Assembly: GCF_013624435.2 (NCBI RefSeq)
Contig: NZ_CP061768.1
Span: forward strand, 4,120,001-4,184,000
Source: Nocardioides campestrisoli
GTDB taxonomy: Bacteria; Actinomycetota; Actinomycetes; Propionibacteriales; Nocardioidaceae
DNA: 64,000 bases
Direction: 5' to 3'
In this document: positions 34,140 through 40,996 of the stretch, one piece after another
Layout of the letters: each line of letters opens with the position of its first letter
Numbering within the stretch: position 1 is the stretch's first letter
The notes under the pieces: generated by a model
Seen by the model: only the letters and a program-made list of their open reading frames with translations
The model's database searches: none
What the model was told of the DNA's origin: nothing
Made by a program: the position numbers and the translations under genes

Positions 34140-35754
34140 TGAAGCACCCCCGCGTGAGCGGGGAAGATGTCAGTCCGACCACCACAGGAGTAGTGCTCAT
34201 GGAAGCACCCCCGCGTGAGCGGGGAGGACTCACGGAAGGCGCGGGCGGCACGGTCGGCCATGGAAGCACCCCCGCGTGAGCGGGGAGGACCGGCGTACGC
34301 CGCGCTGCTCGAGCACTCCCACGGAAGCACCCCCGCGTGAGCGGGGAGGACCAGGCCGAGACCGCGACCTCCAGCACCACCGAGGAAGCACCCCCCGCGT
34401 GATCGGGGAGGACTCCACCACCACGACGACACCGCCGACATGTGGGGAAGCACCCCCGCGTGAGCGGGGAGGACCTGCCAGGACGGCCGCTCTCGTCTTT
34501 TGTCAGGGAAGCACCCCCGCGTGAGCGGGGAGGACCCAAGGCAGCGGACCCCGACGACCACGTGTTCGGAAGCACCCCCGCGTGAGCGGGGAGGACAGGT
34601 CCTCCATGCCGTCCGGCAGGGGCGCGAGGGAAGCACCCCCGCGTGAGCGGGGAGGACTCCTGCGCGAGATGGGACAGCGCGGGGCCGTGGGAAGCACCCC
34701 CGCGTGAGCGGGGAGGACGCGTGGTGTCGAGTCGTGCGGCTGGCTCTGCTTGAAGCACCCCCGCGTGAGCGGGGAGGACACGGCCTCGGCGCCGGTGTCG
34801 GGGCCGACGGTGGAAGCACCCCCGCGTGAGCGGGGAGGACCCCCGCTCCCCCTGAGGTGGTAGAGCGGATGGGAAGCACCCCCGCGTGAGCGGGGAGGAC
34901 GAGGCGCGAGGCAAGATCCATACCGCTGCTCGGGAAGCACCCCCGCGTGAGCGGGGAGGACGCCTCGCGCCAACCCATCCGCTCGGGCACCTCAGAAGCA
35001 CCCCCGCGTGAGCGGGGAGGACGCGCGCAGGCTTACGTCCGCACCGAGCACCCGGGAAGCACCCCCGCGTGAGCGGGGAGGACGCAACGATGCTGGCCTA
35101 CAACCTCGCGCCGCCGGAAGCACCCCCGCGTGAGCGGGGAGGACGTGCTCGTTACCGGGCCAACCGGTTCGGGTAAGGAAGCACCCCCGCGTGAGCGGGG
35201 AGGACGTGGCTGGCGACCCGATCCTTCAGCACGGAGCGGAAGCACCCCCGCGTGAGCGGGGAGGACCGACTGAGGTCAACGCTGCTGACGGCATCAACGG
35301 AAGCACCCCCGCGTGAGCGGGGAGGACCCTGCGTGGGTGCCGGGCTGCTCCTGGGGGGCGGAAGCACCCCCGCGTGAGCGGGGAGGACCCCGCGCCGAAG
35401 GCCGGACCCGGTCCTTCTTCGGAAGCACCCCCGCGTGAGCGGGGAGGACGGTCCAGCTCTCCACGTGCAATCTTCTGCACCGGAAGCACCCCCGCGTGAG
35501 CGGGGAGGACTCTGTGCGGCCTCGTCGCGCTCGGTGCGGGTGGGAAGCACCCCCGCGTGAGCGGGGAGGACCACTGGAGCATGGTGCCGCGCTGCTTCTT
35601 GTAGGAAGCACCCCCGCGTGAGCGGGGAGGACCACTGGAGCATGGTGCCGCGCTGCTTCTTGTAGGAAGCACCCCCGCGTGAGCGGGGAGGACGGGCCCA
35701 GGGACCACACCGAGAGCCGGGCGTGGGAAGCACCCCCGCGTGAGCGGGGAGGAC
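34140..35754 (-). CRISPR. Type I-E CRISPR array: 27 repeats, 26 spacers
   Basis: Repeats of 28-29 bases recur every 61 bases. Read on the minus strand (the usual I-E orientation) each starts GTCCTCCCCGCTCACG and ends GGGGGTGCTTCC, with a perfect inner stem (CCCCGC/GCGGGG). Spacers are 32-33 bases. The leader side is at the right (cas2 side); the left terminal repeat (34141-34168) is degenerate (GGGGAAGAT for GGGGAGGAC), confirming the distal end. The repeat at 34385 has an extra C and a G-to-T change. The spacers at 35572-35604 and 35633-35665 are identical. The base just before GAAGCAC is G in nearly all units but T at 34751 and A at 34994. Confidence 0.98.
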
Positions 35755-35784
35755 CCTTGCTGACCTGCGATGATGGTTTCGGCA

Positions 35785-36128
35785 TCACGAGGCCGGGTCG
35801 GGAAGGCCCTGTAAAAGCCTGCTGGCGCCCTCCTTGTGGTGCCGGGACACTAGCTGGAGCCCGTGGAGGTCCACGACCTCGTAGGCGTGGGCCCCGGCGG
35901 TCCTGATCTCGAACCCTTGCTCTGTGGGGGCTGACTCGATCATCGCCGCGTAGACGGCTGGATCCGCCCTGTCCTGCACCCAGTCGCTGATGGCGGACCA
36001 GACTTCGTCGCGGATCCTCTGCTGACGGTGCCGACGTAGACGCCGGGCAGGACCTCGACGAACCACTTGTTCAGCGCGCCGCGCATGCCCTCCGGCAGGG
36101 ATGAGGAGATCAGCGTCGCGTAGCTCAC
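35785..36128 (-). pseudogene. cas2: cas2 (type I-E), frameshifted
   Basis: GTG 36128 opens a frame reading SLPEGMRGALNKWFVEVLPG, VYVGTVS, the conserved I-E Cas2 N terminus. After GTVS the frame runs out of register; the rest (RIRDEVWSAISDWVQDRADP, EQGFEIRTAGAHAYEVVDLH, GLQLVS) continues in another frame to the stop at 35785. One base is missing near 36022-36026. The total of 344 bases is one short of a whole frame. Without an intact Cas2, new spacers cannot be acquired by the usual route. A sequencing error is the main alternative. Confidence 0.82.
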
Positions 36129-36152
36129 GGCATCAGATCGCTTGCGTCCAGG

Positions 36153-36830
36153 TCAGTCCCGCACCGCCGGGCGCGCGGTGATGAGGCCGCACCCGTACGC
36201 CTTGCTGCGGCCGAGCCCTTCACGCCGCATCGCGTCGAGGAGCTGCGCATCGGCGACGGTCGCGATCGCGTCGACGGTGTCGATGACCAGCGACCTCTTG
36301 GCGCCCTTCGGGCCGAAGCGGTAGGTGTCGCGGTAGTGGTTGACGACCTCCAGGTCGGTCACTGCGCCGGCCAGCTTCCCCGAGAGCCATGCCGAGATCC
36401 CCTCGGGCGGCACGACGCCTCGCGTGACGTCCTTCTTCGGGCCTCCGGGAGTCGCCTGGGACTTGCCTCGGATGACCGGGTTCACCGCCACGCGGAGCGC
36501 GATCAGGTCCCCGTTCCTGTTCTCCCACCCTCGGCCGGTGACGGTCATGGTCCGTCCCTCGATGGGCACCGACTCTGGGGGCACGCAGGACTGCACGAGG
36601 ACCGTGGGGACCCCTCCGATGTTGTCGACCCGGAACAGGATCCCGGCGGTGGCCCTGCGTTCTGCCGCGGCCCCGGGGAGGGTGGTGGGGAAGAGTCGCA
36701 TGACGGCGCGGTGTGCGGCGGCGAGGTCTGACCAGTCCGCCTGCACGGAGGCGGCCGGGAAGGTCGTCCAGTAGACGGGGCTCTCTCGGTCCACGCCGGG
36801 CGCTACCTGCTCAGGTGTCGTGACAGCCAT
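36153..36830 (-). CDS. cas6e: Cas6e (CasE) crRNA-processing endoribonuclease
   Basis: A 225-residue protein; ATG 36830 has AGGAG nine bases upstream and overlaps the end of cas5e by 28 bases. DLAAAHRAVMRLFP holds the N-terminal His, and the C terminus has the Gly-rich loop GLGRSKAYGCGLITA of Cas6 proteins. It cuts the repeat stem in the precursor transcript and stays bound as a Cascade subunit. The cas1 gene that normally follows it is missing; 24 bases separate it from cas2. Confidence 0.92.
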   Translation of the reverse strand: MAVTTPEQVAPGVDRESPVYWTTFPAASVQADWSDLAAAHRAVMRLFPTTLPGAAAERRATAGILFRVDNIGGVPTVLVQSCVPPESVPIEGRTMTVTGRGWENRNGDLIALRVAVNPVIRGKSQATPGGPKKDVTRGVVPPEGISAWLSGKLAGAVTDLEVVNHYRDTYRFGPKGAKRSLVIDTVDAIATVADAQLLDAMRREGLGRSKAYGCGLITARPAVRD

Positions 36831-37525
36831 GTCAGCTGCTCCTCTCGGGATGCCGGGGTCGGTGAGACGTGGGAGACCAGACGGTGCTCGTGGCGTGCGT
36901 AGTCGCCGGTCACCTCGTACAGCCGCAGGCTGGCGGCCTTCTCGCCGTGCCGGGGGACGTGGGGGAGCTCCGACAGCACCTGCACCGGCGTCCCGTGGTC
37001 GACGCCGAGGACGAACGGGAAGGCGGGGGCGTTCGCCCGCCTTCCGAGGTAGGGCATGAAGACCGGGTCGAGCGCCCCCGCCAGCCATGCGTCGACGAGC
37101 TCGGTCTCCGCGGTGATGGCGCAGATGAACTCGGCGTGCGGCAGGAAGTCACGGTTCACCAGGGCCGTTCCCCGCGTGTTCTTGGGCCCGACCGCGCCGG
37201 TGCGGTCCCGGTGGTGAGCGTGCGCCCGAGCCGTCCCGGTGCGGAACTTCTCCGCCCTGTCCGCCGCCGCGTGCACCGCGTTCGGCAGCGGGACGAGGAC
37301 CTGGAGGTCCTCAGCGGCCGCGTTCGTCCGGTCGACCCGGACATGCAGGTCGAACTCCGTGACGAGCTCGTGGAGGTCGCGGCGGCCCACGAATGCGCCC
37401 AGGAGGCCTGCGACCGCTGACTTCCTGGGCATCGGCGCCGTCGCGACCGGGTAGTTGTTGGGGAGGAGGCGGTACCCGGCGTACGACTGGACCGGGCCCG
37501 CCATCCTCAGCAGCAGCGAAGGCAT
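36803..37525 (-). CDS. cas5e: Cas5e (CasD) Cascade subunit
   Basis: A 240-residue protein starting MPSLLLRMAGPVQSYAGYRL, the typical Cas5e opening, followed by PMPRKSAVAGLLGAFVGRRD, the G-rich region after the first beta strand. PHAEFICAITAE and AFPFVLGVDHG fit the later RAMP domain. Cas5e binds the 5' handle of the crRNA in Cascade. It lies five bases after cas7e and overlaps cas6e. Confidence 0.93.
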   Translation of the reverse strand: MPSLLLRMAGPVQSYAGYRLLPNNYPVATAPMPRKSAVAGLLGAFVGRRDLHELVTEFDLHVRVDRTNAAAEDLQVLVPLPNAVHAAADRAEKFRTGTARAHAHHRDRTGAVGPKNTRGTALVNRDFLPHAEFICAITAETELVDAWLAGALDPVFMPYLGRRANAPAFPFVLGVDHGTPVQVLSELPHVPRHGEKAASLRLYEVTGDYARHEHRLVSHVSPTPASREEQLTWLSRHLSR

Positions 37526-37530
37526 CGAGC

Positions 37531-38634
37531 TCAGGCCCCGTAGACCGCGTCGGCGACGGTGGCCACGATGTCGTCGAGCGTCTCCACCTGCTCGGCGGCG
37601 AAGTCCAGGTCGCCGACCTCCCCGGCCACGACGGCGCGACCGAAGTTGCTGGGGTCGAAGCGGAGCGCGGAGCGCCGCTTCGCCGCCAGTGCGGCCAGGG
37701 TGGGGGCCTTGTAGCCGCGTCCGTCGGCCTCGATCGGCTCGTCGAAGTCGTAGGCGCAGCGGCTGCGCTGCTGCTCGACCAGCACGAGCGCGGGCAGGGT
37801 GTGCGGGTTGGAGTTGGAGACGCGCCCCGACGGGAGGGCTGTGATCAGGGCCCGCACCAGGGAGGACAGCTCGTTGCGGGAGCCCTCGGCGCCGAACCGG
37901 GACCAGGACCGGCGCAGCTGCTCCACGTCGATGGTGAAGGTCCGGTAGTAGGTGCCGGAGGTGTAGTACGTCATGCCGATGTGGCCGGCGCCGGCGTGCC
38001 CGTCCTGGGCGTCGTCGACGGCCGAGAAGTAGTCGGCGGTGAGGGCGAACGGGTGGGTGGTCGCGGAGTGCGAGACGGCTACCGCCGCGTGGGTTCCCAG
38101 GTCGTGGGCGGCGGCGAACATGCGGCCGAAGGCGGCGACGTCGAGGCTGGCCGACCGGGCGTCCTGGATGCAGTCGGTGGACGACAGCGTCGCGCCGTCG
38201 GCCTGCGCCTCCACGGCCGCGACCGCGAGCGTCTGGAGCTCGGAGGTGGCGAAGAAGAGGATGTTGTCGCCCTGGGCGTCGCTGTCCTCGGCCTTGGCGT
38301 CGTCGTCCTTGTCCTTCGCGGCCTTGGCGAGGCCGTCGACGACCTTCTTGATCGCCGCGCGTCCGGCCTTCTCGTCGAAGTCGAGACCCTTGGTGGCCGC
38401 GTACTCGACCGCGTGCTTCAGCGCGACTCCGACACCGTCACGGGTGCGCACCGACGCCTCGGGGACGTCGTTGAGGAACGCGACGCGCGCCGCGCGCTTC
38501 AGCGCCTGGGCGGAGATCCGGCCGCGCTGGATGCCCCCGTCGAACTGCGACTTGGGCAGCCCCGACTGGTCGCGGTTCATGTTGTGCAGGGGCAGGGCGG
38601 TCACCGTGTGGACGGTGATGAACTTGTGGGACAT
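37531..38634 (-). CDS. cas7e: Cas7e (CasC) Cascade backbone
   Basis: A 367-residue protein starting at ATG 38634 (MSHKFITVHTVTALPLHNMN, RDQSGLPKSQFDGGIQRGRI SAQALKRAARVAF). NRDxxGxPKxxxxGGxxRxRISxQxxKRA is the Cas7e signature. The remaining RAMP fold binds crRNA along its length; six copies form the Cascade spine. The intact length and motifs indicate a working subunit. Confidence 0.95.
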   Translation of the reverse strand: MSHKFITVHTVTALPLHNMNRDQSGLPKSQFDGGIQRGRISAQALKRAARVAFLNDVPEASVRTRDGVGVALKHAVEYAATKGLDFDEKAGRAAIKKVVDGLAKAAKDKDDDAKAEDSDAQGDNILFFATSELQTLAVAAVEAQADGATLSSTDCIQDARSASLDVAAFGRMFAAAHDLGTHAAVAVSHSATTHPFALTADYFSAVDDAQDGHAGAGHIGMTYYTSGTYYRTFTIDVEQLRRSWSRFGAEGSRNELSSLVRALITALPSGRVSNSNPHTLPALVLVEQQRSRCAYDFDEPIEADGRGYKAPTLAALAAKRRSALRFDPSNFGRAVVAGEVGDLDFAAEQVETLDDIVATVADAVYGA

Positions 38635-38659
38635 GGAGTTCCTTCGGTCGGAGTGGCGG

Positions 38660-39301
38660 TTACTGCGCGGCGGCGGCGGGCGTGGTGGCGGATGTGGCGT
38701 GGTCGCGGCGGTCACTGAGGCCGTAGAAGTCCTGCACGACCTTGGCTCGGTGCGACCGCGACTTGGAGCTGAGTCCGTCACCCCAGAAGGTCAAGGTGGT
38801 GGCCAGGGACGCGAAGTCGACCGGGATCCCGTGCTGGGCGCACCTCCCGACCAGGCCGCTGATGACCTGGGCGGCGTTGTCGACGTCGAGCAGGGGCAGG
38901 GAGTCGACCGACATGGACATCGCGGTGCGCTTCGGGACGCTCTTGCCGTCGACGTCCCCGGGCCAGGAGCTGTGGGCCTTGGCGTGCAGGCTGCGCAGGG
39001 TCGACCCGATGGGGGTGTGCCCCTCGCTCGTCGCGCGGGCGTCGCGGTGGACCGCGATCATGGCGGCAGCACGGCGCGCTCCGACGCGTTGCGACACGCT
39101 CAGCCCGGACAAGGCGGCCTCGGTGTAGGGGAAGGCGCCGGCCTCGGTCATCGGGTGGATGCCGGCGGCGACGGCGGACAGGACCCCACGCCCGGCTCCC
39201 CCGGCGCGCACCCGGTCGCGGATGCCGATGACCCGGTACGCCAGGGTCCTCTCCGGGCGCCCAGCAACCGCGGGCGCCGCCTCCTGCTCGGTCACGCTCA
39301 T
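38660..39301 (-). CDS. cse2: Cse2 (CasB) Cascade small subunit
   Basis: A 213-residue helical protein whose ATG 39301 overlaps the cse1 stop (ATGA). GSTLRSLHAKAHSSWPGDVD with SVDSLPLLDVDNAAQVISGL and LTFWGDGLSSKSRSHRAKVV QDFY matches the I-E small subunit: RxLxxA near the middle and the conserved W-basic C-terminal tail. It stabilises the displaced strand in the R-loop. Confidence 0.88.
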   Translation of the reverse strand: MSVTEQEAAPAVAGRPERTLAYRVIGIRDRVRAGGAGRGVLSAVAAGIHPMTEAGAFPYTEAALSGLSVSQRVGARRAAAMIAVHRDARATSEGHTPIGSTLRSLHAKAHSSWPGDVDGKSVPKRTAMSMSVDSLPLLDVDNAAQVISGLVGRCAQHGIPVDFASLATTLTFWGDGLSSKSRSHRAKVVQDFYGLSDRRDHATSATTPAAAAQ

Positions 39302-40902
39302 GCTCGGCCTTCCTTCGTCTTGGTCGCGGACTCCGCCTCGAAGAGGCGCGCGAGTGCGTTCTTGGTCGCGAATCGGTACCGGCTTCGGGCGGTCACGACG
39401 TTGGGCAGGCCCGTCGGCGTGGCGAACGGTGCGGTCGCGACGTCGAAGACAGCGACAGCCCCGTTCCTCATCCGCTCCGCGACCGCTGCCGCGTCGAAGG
39501 CGTCCGAGGGCCTGGTGTCGAGCGCAAGAGCGATGTCCTCTTCCAGGGCGGCGAGCAGGGCCCGCTCGGTCTGGGCTCGCAGGGCAGGAGCTCCCTCGGC
39601 GCGACCGCGGCCTTCCGCCGCGAGGCGCAGGGGGCCGTTGAGCGCCTTGCGGAGCTCTGCCGCCACCTCCAGGAGCCGGACCGGGCCGTGTCGCCCGTCG
39701 TCCATGACCGCGGGGGCTTCGAGCCGGCGGCGGGGCACGAAGGCGTAGTCGAGCCACTTCCGGTTGCCTTGCGTGTCGCAGATCTCGGCGAAGGCTCCGA
39801 TCATCCAGTCGTCGGAGTCGTCGAGCGGCAGGAAGGGCCGCACCCGGTCACGCCACACCTTCAGCGACCCGGCGAGGTCGTTGAGGTACCAGCGCATGTA
39901 CCCCTCGGTCGAGGAGAGGCGCACGTCGGGCGCCGAAACCGGCTTGGCGAGGATGGTGCCGTCCTTCTTCTTCGTCTCCACGAAGAGCCGGGACGGGTCC
40001 AGGGAGTGCATGGCCTTCAGCGACTCCCCCTCGGTGGGGGCGATCATCGGGACCCGCGTGGTCGATGGGCCGAGGACGTAGCCGGTGGGCACCGGGCCGT
40101 CCTGGGTGTCGTCCCAGTGCAGCAGTGGCGTGTTGCGGGCGTAGGTGGTGCGCCACAAGTCGAGCGGCTCGCGGGCCAGGTCCTCATCCGACGGGCCACC
40201 GCTCTGGTCCAGGTAGGCGGGCAGCGAGCCCGATTCCAGCCAGTGCTCAGGGACGTTCGCCATGAGGCTCTTGACCAGGGAGTCGCGGTGCGTCATGTAG
40301 GCACCGAGCGTCCGCACCGCGACGTCTCCGGGGGCGCCGTACTCGAACTTGCGGCCGTAGCCGTCGCGGGCGTTCGAGTGCTTGGTGTGCCACCAGGTGG
40401 TCACGACCAGCCTGGTGAGCCGGGCCGGGTCGGCGGCGATCCCGGCGGACTTGCTCTCGACGCTGCCGGCGGTCGTGCCCCACTGGCTCGAAGATGAGCC
40501 GGGGGTCTGCGGGTCCAGGAAGGCGAGGCTGCGGATCGCCTTGTTGGCGTCGTCCTGGGCCAGCTCCCACTCCTGGCAGAAGGGGCGGGAGGGGTGGCGG
40601 AGCCAGAAGAGGTCGGAGAAGGTGTCCGCGAGCGTCTTGACCCCCGCGGCTGGGATGTCGGCCGGCTCGCCGGCTTCAACGTCCCCGAGGCGCAGCGCCA
40701 GCCCGGTGAGGCTGATGAGGAGGCGAGTCGTGGCGTCTCGTTCCAGCGGGGACATCCCGGCCCCGAGCCCGACGTAGCCGTCCGCCCCGACGAGGATGTC
40801 GTAAGGGCTGGCGATCGTCTGCCGGCCACCGGGAAGCGTGACTGGGACCCAGGGGTCATGGAGGGCGTTGAAGACGCCGTCTTCCACCGTGGTCTGGTTC
40901 AC
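39298..40902 (-). CDS. cse1: Cse1 (CasA/Cas8e) Cascade large subunit
   Basis: A 534-residue protein; GTG 40902 (VNQTTVEDGVFNALHDPWVP) has GAAAGG upstream. FNxxxDPWVPV, the WLRHPSRPFCQEWEL segment and TTWWHTKHSNARDGYGRKFE fit Cas8e. It recognises the PAM and recruits Cas3. It is translationally coupled to cse2 downstream and lies 94 bases after the cas3 stop. Confidence 0.92.
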   Translation of the reverse strand: MNQTTVEDGVFNALHDPWVPVTLPGGRQTIASPYDILVGADGYVGLGAGMSPLERDATTRLLISLTGLALRLGDVEAGEPADIPAAGVKTLADTFSDLFWLRHPSRPFCQEWELAQDDANKAIRSLAFLDPQTPGSSSSQWGTTAGSVESKSAGIAADPARLTRLVVTTWWHTKHSNARDGYGRKFEYGAPGDVAVRTLGAYMTHRDSLVKSLMANVPEHWLESGSLPAYLDQSGGPSDEDLAREPLDLWRTTYARNTPLLHWDDTQDGPVPTGYVLGPSTTRVPMIAPTEGESLKAMHSLDPSRLFVETKKKDGTILAKPVSAPDVRLSSTEGYMRWYLNDLAGSLKVWRDRVRPFLPLDDSDDWMIGAFAEICDTQGNRKWLDYAFVPRRRLEAPAVMDDGRHGPVRLLEVAAELRKALNGPLRLAAEGRGRAEGAPALRAQTERALLAALEEDIALALDTRPSDAFDAAAVAERMRNGAVAVFDVATAPFATPTGLPNVVTARSRYRFATKNALARLFEAESATKTKEGRA

Positions 40903-40996
40903 AGAGCATGCCTTTCGGTCGTGCGCCGGCGCGGTCGGCGACCGCGGTCCGTGTCGCTCCTGTGCCATCTGTGGCTCATCGGGTAGTCGGGCACGG

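Noticed and set aside
33962..35788. Several long minus-strand frames through the CRISPR array with repeating SSPLTRGCF-like peptides
   Set aside because: They are translations of the repeats and have no ribosome binding sites; the DNA is a CRISPR array.
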